From the NCBI GenBank assembly GCA_021790895.1, contig JAJYFM010000006.1, positions 1 to 48,611 of the forward strand: a stretch of 48,611 nt of DNA, written 5' to 3'. The notes under the pieces are model-generated. The model was not told the origin of the DNA. It did no database searches and was given only the letters and a program-made list of their open reading frames with translations. A program made the position numbers and the translations under genes. The stretch comes from a bacterium. Its GTDB lineage: Bacteria; Vulcanimicrobiota; Vulcanimicrobiia; Vulcanimicrobiales; Vulcanimicrobiaceae. Shown one piece after another: positions 9,545-17,753 of the stretch (positions within the stretch are counted from its first letter, which is position 1; each line of letters opens with the position of its first letter).

Positions 9545-10047
9545 ATCAGCAGATACCGGTTTGGGATGCGCGCCTCGGGACCGCCGGCGGTCCGACATTC
9601 GGCGATGCGCTTCGAGCGCTCGCGCGCGAACGCGGAGTTGAGGACGCGCAACTCGTCGATGCGCTCGGCATCGCTCCCGAAGAACTCGCGGAGCTCTACG
9701 CCGGCACGAGGAGAGTCGCGCCCAGCATGCTCGCACGGCTCGCGCACGCGTTGCGGCTACGACCGATCGAGTTCATGCAGAAGAGCGCGCTCCTTTCGCT
9801 CGATGTCTATGCCTTCGGCCTCGACCCGCTCTTCTTTCTCCCCGAAGGGCAGCTCCGCTACGATGCGCGCATCTACATGCGCGAGATCAATCCGCGCCAT
9901 GCCGTTCCCGAGGGCGACATGACGAAGCGGAACCCGCTCCTCAATGCGCTGGGAGAGGATTCCCTGCTCGATGCGCTCGGCCGTATCGAAATCGAGCTCA
10001 CCTACCTCCTCCGGGTCGCCTCGCAGGCGACCGGTGGGAGGCTTTAG
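9541..10047 (+). CDS. helix-turn-helix (XRE-like) domain protein
   Basis: ATGA overlap with the Rieske gene; FGDALRALARERGVEDAQLVDALGIAPEELAELYAGTRRVAPSMLARLAHALRL resembles an HTH_XRE core. Confidence 0.65.
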   Translation: MNQQIPVWDARLGTAGGPTFGDALRALARERGVEDAQLVDALGIAPEELAELYAGTRRVAPSMLARLAHALRLRPIEFMQKSALLSLDVYAFGLDPLFFLPEGQLRYDARIYMREINPRHAVPEGDMTKRNPLLNALGEDSLLDALGRIEIELTYLLRVASQATGGRL

Positions 10048-10094
10048 CTCCGGAAAGCAGAGGTTCGCACCCTCCAGCGCGAACCGCCCCTGCC

Positions 10095-10652
10095 ATGCAA
10101 GGAGTTCAAGGTAAACGCATCGCTGCGCTCGCGGGCGATGGATTCGAAGAGATGGATTTAACCGAGCCGCGCCGCGCGCTCGAAGAGGCCGGCGCGATCG
10201 TCACGATCGTCGGCATCGACGAGCGGGCGCGCGCCCGCATTCGCGGGAAGCGGGGGCTCGACGACGGCATCCTGGTGAAAGCCGAGGAGCTCGTCGGCGA
10301 TTGCACCGCGGAGGATTTCGACGCGCTGCTCGTCCCCGGTGGGCTCTCGCCCGACCGCATTCGTGCCGACGCGGAGGTCCAGCGCTTCGTGCGTGAGTTC
10401 GATGCGGCGAAGAAACCGATCTTCTCGATCGGGCACGGCGCGCAGGTGCTGATCTCGGCGCAGTTGCTGCGCGGGCGTCAGTTGACGGGCGCGCATGCGA
10501 TCGCCGACGATATCCGCAATGCCGGCGGGCTCTATCGCGATCAACCGACGGCGCAGGACAGCAACATCATCAGCACGCGCGGGGGAGAGGATCTTCCGCA
10601 ATTCAATCGCGCGATGATGGAAAAACTCGCACTCTCCTCCGCTGCGGTCTAA
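10095..10652 (+). CDS. DJ-1/PfpI family protein (nucleophile Cys replaced)
   Basis: KRIAALAGDGFEEMDLTEPRRALEEAGAIVTIV, DFDALLVPGGLSPD, RFVREFDAAKKPIFSIGHGAQVLISAQLLRGRQLTGAHAIADDIRNAGG; the usual ICHG is IGHG. Confidence 0.88.
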   Translation: MQGVQGKRIAALAGDGFEEMDLTEPRRALEEAGAIVTIVGIDERARARIRGKRGLDDGILVKAEELVGDCTAEDFDALLVPGGLSPDRIRADAEVQRFVREFDAAKKPIFSIGHGAQVLISAQLLRGRQLTGAHAIADDIRNAGGLYRDQPTAQDSNIISTRGGEDLPQFNRAMMEKLALSSAAV

Positions 10653-10675
10653 CCTTCGCAAAAGCACGCGCCGCG

Positions 10676-11485
10676 ATGGGTGAGGATGCTCGAATTCGGG
10701 TTCTCGCTCTTCACGGCGAAGATGGTGTTGAAAGTGGGCTTCGTGTCGCCGGGTCTTCGGGCCCGGCGATACTCTTCGTTCATGGTGTCGGTTCGACGGC
10801 CGCCATTTGGGATCGGCAGTTACTCGCATTCGCGCCGCGCGCGCGTTGCGGTGCGCTCGAATTACGTGGAAATGGAGCCGTTCCCGAGCCCGCACCGGCG
10901 ACGATCACGCGCGCCGGCTACGCGCTCGATGCCATCGCCGCGCTCGACGCACTCGGCGTGGAGCGGGCCGTCATCGTCGGGTGCAGTCTCGGCGGCGTCG
11001 TCGCATTCGAACTCGCGCGCCGGATTCCCGAACGCCTCGCCGGTCTGGTTTTCGTCGGAAGTTTTGCGAAGTATCCGGATGCGGAGAATTACGTACGGCG
11101 CATTCTCGCGGCGGTCGACGCGGCGGGCGATATGGAGACCTTCGCGCGCGCTCGCGCGGCGCAACTCGGATTGCCGGCGGAGCGTGAACGCGAGACCATC
11201 GCGCAAATGGCGTGTAAGCGTCGCACCTCCTACGAAGCGGCAACGCACGCAACCTGGACCGGCGATTATCGCGCCGATCTCGCTGCGATCGCGGTTCCGA
11301 CGCTCGTCCTCGTCGGCGAGCGGGATACAATCGCGCCGCGCGCGCTCTCCGAAGAGATCGTTGCGGGAATCCCCAACGCGCGTTGTCGCGAAATTGCCGG
11401 TGCGGGTCATGTCGCTAACGCCGATGCTCCCGAGGCTTTTAACCGTCACCTCCTCGCGTTTCTCGAAGAGGTCGTCGTTCGATGA
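10676..11485 (+). CDS. alpha/beta hydrolase
   Basis: ILFVHGVGSTAAIWDRQLLAFAPRARC, GCSLGGVVAFELA nucleophile elbow, GAGHVANADAPEAFNRHLLAFL. Confidence 0.9.
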   Translation: MGEDARIRVLALHGEDGVESGLRVAGSSGPAILFVHGVGSTAAIWDRQLLAFAPRARCGALELRGNGAVPEPAPATITRAGYALDAIAALDALGVERAVIVGCSLGGVVAFELARRIPERLAGLVFVGSFAKYPDAENYVRRILAAVDAAGDMETFARARAAQLGLPAERERETIAQMACKRRTSYEAATHATWTGDYRADLAAIAVPTLVLVGERDTIAPRALSEEIVAGIPNARCREIAGAGHVANADAPEAFNRHLLAFLEEVVVR

Positions 11486-14166
11486 GCAGCCCGTATCCGT
11501 TGAGTGAAGAACGGGAGCGTGAACGGCTGCGCGCCCTCGAATCCTATCAAGTGCTCGACACGGGCGACGAGGCGATCTTCGACGCCTTCGTCAACCTCGC
11601 GGCGGAGCTCGCCGACACCCCGATTGCGCTCGTCAGTCTCGTCGACGAGCATCGGCAATGGTTTAAGGCGCGGCGCGGCTTAACGACTCGCGAAACCCCG
11701 CGCGATCAAGCCTTCTGCGCCTACGCGCTCGACGACCGCGTCAACACGTTAGAAGTGAAGGATGCGAGGAGCGACGATCGCTTTAGCTCCAATCCGCTTG
11801 TTACCGGCGATCCCGGAATACGTTTTTACGCCGGGTTCCCGCTGGTGGCTCCCAATGGGGCGCGCCTTGGAACGATCTGCGTGATCGACCGGAAACCCCG
11901 TACCTTGACGGAGCGGCAACGCGATGCGCTGACGGAGCTCTCTCATGCAGTCATGGCGGTGCTCGATGCACGGCGCGAATTTTATAACCTTTTTGAGTCC
12001 GCTCAACTCGACATGCTGACGTTTGATGCAACGACGTTGAAAGTTCAATTTGCATCGGCCGGAGCGGCGAAGCATCTTCGCTACGAACAGCGCGCGCTGA
12101 TGGGAAAGAGCATCTCCGACCTCTACGACAGTCTCTCCTCATCGCGTATGACGGCGGCAATCGAAACAATGCGCGCCGGTCATGCATGGATAGCCGAGAC
12201 GCAGGCACGCCGGAGCGACGGCTCGTCGTTTCCGGTTGAGTTGCGCGCCGATATCAGCGGTCTCGACGGCAAAGAAAGAGTTCTCGCGATCGCTGCCGAT
12301 ATCAGCGAACAGGTGGGCTATCGGCGCCGTCTCGACCTGCTCTCACGAGCGATGAACGAGACCGCCGAGATGTTGCGCATCTTCGAGGTCGACGAACAAA
12401 GCCAAAAGCTTCGGCTCATCTACATGAACGATGCCTTCGAACGCGCGACGGGCTGGCGATCTCCCGATGCAATTGGACGCGAAGTCGACGATTTTCGCTT
12501 TTCGATGCCGGATGACGACGGCATGCGTCGCCTGCGAGAAGCCATTGCGGCCGGATCGGCAGCGCGAGAGCAAGTCGTCTCCTACCGTCGTGACGGCAGC
12601 GGATTTTGGTCGCTCCGTTCGTGTACTCCGATTCGGGATGTCCGTGGAGCGATTACGCATTGGGTCTTCGTCGAACGCGATATTACCGAAGAAGTCGAAG
12701 AGACGGCGCGGCTCGAAGAACAAAACGATCGTTTAGCAGCGCTCGCACGCGCATCGCGGGAGATTGTCGCCGCGCTCGACGGCCGGAGGCTTGTTGAGTG
12801 TGTAGAGTCCGGCGCGCGCGCCGTACTCGGAGCGACGGGCTGCATTCTCGCCAAGCGGAACGACGGTTACGTCGTCGAGGTGCGCGACAGCAGTAGACCA
12901 CTCAACGCGGAAAAAGAAGCCTTCCTCTACGAACCGGCGCGCCGCTTAAACGAAGAACAAGGGCTCATTGTATCCGACGACCGCTTTGACGTGCTCGTGG
13001 GCGTCGGGCGTAGCGACCGCTCCGACCTCGTATTGCGGCTCCACCGCGATATGCGGCCGTTCGAACGGCGCGATATCTTCTTGGTCGACTTGTTTGCGCA
13101 ATTTGTTTCGGTTGCGGTTCGCAACACCGCACTTTATAGTGAGGTCGAACGTCGGCGCAATGCCATCTACGAACTAAGCCGCACGAAGAGCGATCTCATC
13201 GCCATGCTTGCGCACGATTTTCGCGGCCCGCTTACCACAATCATCGGATTCGCCGATCTGCTTGGTGAAGTGGGGGCGCTTACCGAAGAACAGCGTGCTT
13301 TTACGCAAGCAATGAAGCAGTCAGCGCTCGATCTCGCGAATCTCGCCAATGACACCTTGGCGATCTCAAGGTTGGAGCGCAACGAACTCGTGCTTTCGCT
13401 CGCCGAAGTCGACGTCGAGTCGTTATTACGCGATCTCGCCGTGCGCTACGCCTATCGGCGAGAGATCGAAATCACCGCCGATGGGGCGTCGATTATTACC
13501 GGCGACGGCGACCGGCTGGTGCAGATATTTTCCAACCTCATCGACAACGCTATGAAGTATTCTCCTGGCGGCCAACCGATACGCATCCACGTTCATCGGA
13601 AGACCGACGGCATCGTTATAACAGTGCGCGATAGCGGCATCGGGGTTCCACCGTCTGAAATAGCCTCGCTCTTCGAACGATTTACACGAGCCTCGAACGC
13701 CCGCAAACTCAAAATTCCCGGAACGGGGTTCGGCCTCTTCCTTACCCAGCAACTCGTGCGGCTCCATAGCGGAACGATAACCTTGAACAGCGATGAGGGT
13801 CACGGAACGGTCGTCACCGTGAAGTTGCCGTTCGCTCCTGCGCCGAGTCTGCGTCCGCATGTCGTCGCGCTGGTTGGAACGGGGGAGCGAAATATTGCTC
13901 TCGCCGATGAACTGCGCGAAGCCGGTTATCGGGTTCGTATGTCGGAACAAATCGAAGAAATCGAGGCGCTTTTAGAACGCGAGCCGATCGGGGCGGTCGT
14001 TATCGCCTCGCCGTTGCGTGACAGTAGCGACTCAGCGGCGCTACTGCAAACGATGCTGCGCGAACGGGCGATCCCGTCGATCTCCATCGACGGCCCATCG
14101 ACTGCAGATGAGTTGGTACGAATTCTCGACCGCATGCTCGGAGAAGCTCCTCCGCATTCGAACTAA
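11482..14166 (+). CDS. GAF/PAS-domain sensor histidine kinase with C-terminal receiver-like domain
   Basis: 894 aa; N-terminal GAF (LVDEHRQWFKARRGL...FYAGFPLVAPNGARLGTICVID), PAS repeats, HisKA (LAHDFRGPLTTIIGFADLL), HATPase (IDNAMKYSPGG, DSGIGVPPSEI, GTGFGLFLTQQLV), then an about 100-aa tail. Confidence 0.92.
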   Translation: MSSPYPLSEERERERLRALESYQVLDTGDEAIFDAFVNLAAELADTPIALVSLVDEHRQWFKARRGLTTRETPRDQAFCAYALDDRVNTLEVKDARSDDRFSSNPLVTGDPGIRFYAGFPLVAPNGARLGTICVIDRKPRTLTERQRDALTELSHAVMAVLDARREFYNLFESAQLDMLTFDATTLKVQFASAGAAKHLRYEQRALMGKSISDLYDSLSSSRMTAAIETMRAGHAWIAETQARRSDGSSFPVELRADISGLDGKERVLAIAADISEQVGYRRRLDLLSRAMNETAEMLRIFEVDEQSQKLRLIYMNDAFERATGWRSPDAIGREVDDFRFSMPDDDGMRRLREAIAAGSAAREQVVSYRRDGSGFWSLRSCTPIRDVRGAITHWVFVERDITEEVEETARLEEQNDRLAALARASREIVAALDGRRLVECVESGARAVLGATGCILAKRNDGYVVEVRDSSRPLNAEKEAFLYEPARRLNEEQGLIVSDDRFDVLVGVGRSDRSDLVLRLHRDMRPFERRDIFLVDLFAQFVSVAVRNTALYSEVERRRNAIYELSRTKSDLIAMLAHDFRGPLTTIIGFADLLGEVGALTEEQRAFTQAMKQSALDLANLANDTLAISRLERNELVLSLAEVDVESLLRDLAVRYAYRREIEITADGASIITGDGDRLVQIFSNLIDNAMKYSPGGQPIRIHVHRKTDGIVITVRDSGIGVPPSEIASLFERFTRASNARKLKIPGTGFGLFLTQQLVRLHSGTITLNSDEGHGTVVTVKLPFAPAPSLRPHVVALVGTGERNIALADELREAGYRVRMSEQIEEIEALLEREPIGAVVIASPLRDSSDSAALLQTMLRERAIPSISIDGPSTADELVRILDRMLGEAPPHSN

Positions 14167-15077
14167 AAGGGACCGGAGAAGCGGAACGTATTTTTCCCGG
14201 AGGATTTCGCGTCGTAGAGCGCCTTGTCGGCGGCTTCTAGCAGGGAGGCTTCGCTGATGCCGTGCCAGGGATAGACCGCGATACCGATGCTCAAGCCCAC
14301 TTTCAGATCGACCCCACCGATGGGGAAAGGCTCTTGGAGCGCTTCGATGAGCTTTTGGGCGAGCGTCGTGGCATCCTCGGGAATACGAGTGAGTTGTTGC
14401 AGCACTGCAAACTCATCGCCGCCGAGGCGAGCAAACGTATCGCTTTCGCGCAATATATAGCCGAGGCGTTCGCCGAAACTACGAAGCAGGGCGTCGCCGG
14501 CAGCATGTCCGTGAACGTCGTTAACGCTCTTGAAACCGTCCAAATCGAGAAATAAGAGAGCAAACGGTCGATTGTAACGCTTGGCGCCGGCGATCGTCTG
14601 CGCGAGACGATCTTCGAAGAGCGCTCGGTTCGGCAAGCGTGTCAAAGGGTCGTAAAATGCGAGGTTATGCAGGTGTTGGTGCGCGATGCGCTCCGCAGCG
14701 ATATTTTTAACGATCGCCGAAACGCCGATAATTTCATCTTCGATGCGGAGCGGCGTAAAACGAAGACGAACCGGCATCGACGGCATCTCTCCCGACGCTC
14801 GAAGAACGCTGTCAAACTCCTGCGCTTCACCGACGAGTGTTTGGCTGAACGCTTCCCGCGCTTCAGGTTCCGCGATTGCTTCCAAGTACTCGAAGAATGA
14901 TTTGGAGACGGCTTCATGCGGCGCGAGCTCGAGCATCTCCTCAAACATCAAATTCGCCTGCAGAACCTCTCCCTCAAGGCCCAAGAATGCGATCGAATCG
15001 ACATTATGGACGAAGAACGAGCAAAAACGAGCGTGCTCTGCCGCCGAAGGATCCGCATCGGAGAGGTTGCGTTCCAC
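14163..15077 (-). CDS. PAS-GGDEF diguanylate cyclase
   Basis: DPLTRLPNRALFEDRLAQTI, ARLGGDEFAVL; RESD (RxxD I-site) lies five residues before GGDEF. Confidence 0.92.
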   Translation of the reverse strand: MERNLSDADPSAAEHARFCSFFVHNVDSIAFLGLEGEVLQANLMFEEMLELAPHEAVSKSFFEYLEAIAEPEAREAFSQTLVGEAQEFDSVLRASGEMPSMPVRLRFTPLRIEDEIIGVSAIVKNIAAERIAHQHLHNLAFYDPLTRLPNRALFEDRLAQTIAGAKRYNRPFALLFLDLDGFKSVNDVHGHAAGDALLRSFGERLGYILRESDTFARLGGDEFAVLQQLTRIPEDATTLAQKLIEALQEPFPIGGVDLKVGLSIGIAVYPWHGISEASLLEAADKALYDAKSSGKNTFRFSGPF

Positions 15078-15127
15078 CCCGAGCCCTTCGCCGAGTGCCT
15101 CCTCGTGTCATACGAGAAGGGAGTCCT

Positions 15128-15976
15128 TTAGCGCACCCGCCCCTCGGCGCTGTAGACGTTGGCGCGGTGCCCGCGTAGAAAGCCGATCAGCGTAATTCCG
15201 AAGCGCCTGCCGAGATCGACGGCGAGACTACTCGGCGCGGAGATCGAGGCGAGCATGGGAACCTGGGCGGCGATCGCCTTCTGCACCAGTTCGAAACTCG
15301 CGCGTCCGCTCACCAAGGCGATGCGCCCTTTCAGCGGCAGTTTATCGGCGAGGAATGCCTCGCCGATGACTTTATCGAGGGCGTTATGGCGGCCGATGTC
15401 TTCGCGCAGGACGAGCAACTCCCCGGAAGCATCGAAGAGCGCCGTTGCATGCAGGCCGCCGGTGCGTTCGAAGATGGGTTGTGCTGCGCGCATTCGCTCC
15501 GGCAACGCATAGAGCGTCTCCGTAGCGACCGTCGTCGCATCGTCGATTCGGTCGAGCCCCCGAGCCTCAAGCGCATCGATGCTTTCGCGCCCGCAAATGC
15601 CGCAAGCACCGTAGCCGGTAAAGAGGCGCGTATGCGCGCTTAAATCCGGCAACGATCGTGCGCGCAACTCGACGTTCACGATGTTGTAGCGCTGTTCTTG
15701 CTCGATATCGTCGTCGAGACAATAAGAAATGCCGACGATCTCCTCGCGCGATTTCACGATCCCTTCGTTGAAGAGAAAGCCCGCCGTAAGTTCGAAATCG
15801 TGCCCCGGCGTTCGCATCGTGAGCGCGAGCGAGCGGCGCTCTGCGCCTGCAGCCAATCGGATCTCCAGCGGCTCTTCGACCGCAACACGATCGTCGTGGC
15901 GAGTGCGCACGCCGTCGTCGATGACGATGGTCGTGAGGTCGGCGCTGCGGCCGGGGCGCGTCGAGAATTCGTTCAC
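15128..15976 (-). CDS. fdhD: formate dehydrogenase accessory sulfurtransferase FdhD
   Basis: TMRTPGHDFELTAGFLFNEGIV, GYGACGICGRESIDAL (CxxC), DIGRHNALDKVIG, SGRASFELVQKA. Confidence 0.94.
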   Translation of the reverse strand: MNEFSTRPGRSADLTTIVIDDGVRTRHDDRVAVEEPLEIRLAAGAERRSLALTMRTPGHDFELTAGFLFNEGIVKSREEIVGISYCLDDDIEQEQRYNIVNVELRARSLPDLSAHTRLFTGYGACGICGRESIDALEARGLDRIDDATTVATETLYALPERMRAAQPIFERTGGLHATALFDASGELLVLREDIGRHNALDKVIGEAFLADKLPLKGRIALVSGRASFELVQKAIAAQVPMLASISAPSSLAVDLGRRFGITLIGFLRGHRANVYSAEGRVR

Positions 15977-16893
15977 GAAGGCTGTCGGAAAGCAACGTGC
16001 GGGTCGTTTGCGGAGAGTTTCCCCGCTTCGATGAGGCTTTCGCGAAGGACGTATCCGCCGACGAGCGTCAACGTCGATGCAGCAATACTCCGCAGCGCAT
16101 CGAGAGACTTCGGCAGTTTAAAAGCGCCGCCGATCGCATTCAAGGCAAACGGTACGACGATGCCTCCGAGAATAGTGAAGTCGCGAAGGCGTGTGCCGAC
16201 GCGCCCTTCAAAAAATGGAGCGGTCGCGGCACCACCGCGCCGACGGAAATCCGCGATAAGCGCAACTTCAAGGGCCGATGCCGCCATTTCGAGGCGCTCG
16301 AGGCGTGGAATGACGTCGTGATTCCCTTGAAGCGTCGAGAGCAGCGTTGCGAGGGCGCTCGCGCTCGCCGCGCCGGAGCAGACGGAGAAGGCCGGAATAT
16401 GGCGCTTTCCGGTCGCCCAGAACGGAATTGCCGTCGCGCTAATAAGGACGCCGGTATAACCGGCCATGAAGGCACCCAAGAGCGCTTGAATGGGAACGGT
16501 GGCGCTCGGCGCGATGTAGCGGAGCATTTTCGGAACGATTCCATCGTCGGCGAGTTCGCGCACCGCATTTGCGCCCGCCGCGCCGGAATAGAGTACGAGC
16601 CCCCAGACGCCGAGCGACATCGGCGATTTGAATTTGACGATGCGCAACATATTGAAGAAGCGTTCGGGGCGTCCGAGGTGCGAGATTAAAATCGGCGGAT
16701 TGATTGCCGCTAATGCAAATGCGGTGTAGCGCGTCGCTTTGCGCAGTTTTTTCATCTCCGGCTCCGGCCGGTCGTCGGCGAGGAGGGAGATGAGGCCGAG
16801 CCCACCCATGATGCCGCCAAGGAACAGGTAGGTAACGACATTCGAGCCCCAGTGCGGGCCCTTCAGCAAGGGACGGTCGTAGTAGCTCTTCAT
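15973..16893 (-). CDS. NrfD/PsrC-type membrane subunit
   Basis: YYDRPLLKGPHWGSNVVTYLFLGGIMGGLGLISLL... multi-spanning; located between fdhB and fdhD. Confidence 0.88.
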   Translation of the reverse strand: MKSYYDRPLLKGPHWGSNVVTYLFLGGIMGGLGLISLLADDRPEPEMKKLRKATRYTAFALAAINPPILISHLGRPERFFNMLRIVKFKSPMSLGVWGLVLYSGAAGANAVRELADDGIVPKMLRYIAPSATVPIQALLGAFMAGYTGVLISATAIPFWATGKRHIPAFSVCSGAASASALATLLSTLQGNHDVIPRLERLEMAASALEVALIADFRRRGGAATAPFFEGRVGTRLRDFTILGGIVVPFALNAIGGAFKLPKSLDALRSIAASTLTLVGGYVLRESLIEAGKLSANDPHVAFRQPS

Positions 16894-17753
16894 GCTGCAC
16901 CTCCCTCGCCGCGGAAGATCGCCCAGCCGATCGTTGCCAGCGTCAGCGCCGCAAAGGCGGCTGCGGCGTAGCCCATCGCCTGTCGCGTCGAGGGAAGTAC
17001 CGGCTCGGCAGGCAGATTGTAGGCCTCGGGGCTATCGGTAAGAAGAAAAAATGCGTTGAGCGCGCCGATGCCGCCGCCGACATCATCGGCGCCGTATAAG
17101 CGTGCATCGACGCCGCGTGCTTGCAACGTTTCGACACGACGCTTCGCTCGCTCGCGTAAGTCGTCGATCTCGCCGAATTGAATCGATTCGGTCGGGCAGG
17201 CCTTCGCACAGGCCGGTACCATACCGACACGTTGACGGTCGTAACAGAGCGTACACTTTCCGGCGACGCCGCCGGTCGCTTGCACGGCGGTCTTCCGTTC
17301 GTTGAGACGATCGTCATGCAGGGTGGCGACGCTATATTTCGCCGCATCGTCGCCGCGCCCGACCGCTTCGATAAGGTCGATGACGCCGAATGGGCAAGAA
17401 ACGACGCAGTACCCGCAGCCGTTGCAGATATCGGGCTGGACGAAGACGCTACCGAATTCGTTGCGAATGATCGCGCCGGTCGGACAGGCCTCCAAGCATC
17501 CGGCATGCGTGCAGTGCTTGCAGACATCGCTCAGCATCGACCAACTCGTGGCGATTCCCTCTGCGTCGACCGATTCGCGTTCGACGAAGTCAACGTGTCG
17601 CCAGGTCGTTCCTGAGAGCTGGCTGGTGTTGTCGTACGAGTTACCGGTAAATTCGAAGCCATCCGAAGGGAGCTCGTTCCACTGTTTACACGCGACTTCG
17701 CAGGCCTTGCAGCCGATGCAGAGCGTGGAATCGGTAAAGAAGCCGGTTGCCAT
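16890..17753 (-). CDS. formate dehydrogenase iron-sulfur (4x[4Fe-4S]) subunit with C-terminal TM helix
   Basis: CIGCKACEVACKQWNELP, CKHCTHAGCLEACPTGAI, CNGCGYCVVSCPFGVI, CTLCYDRQRVGMVPACAKACPTESI; one C-terminal hydrophobic helix. Confidence 0.94.
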   Translation of the reverse strand: MATGFFTDSTLCIGCKACEVACKQWNELPSDGFEFTGNSYDNTSQLSGTTWRHVDFVERESVDAEGIATSWSMLSDVCKHCTHAGCLEACPTGAIIRNEFGSVFVQPDICNGCGYCVVSCPFGVIDLIEAVGRGDDAAKYSVATLHDDRLNERKTAVQATGGVAGKCTLCYDRQRVGMVPACAKACPTESIQFGEIDDLRERAKRRVETLQARGVDARLYGADDVGGGIGALNAFFLLTDSPEAYNLPAEPVLPSTRQAMGYAAAAFAALTLATIGWAIFRGEGGAA

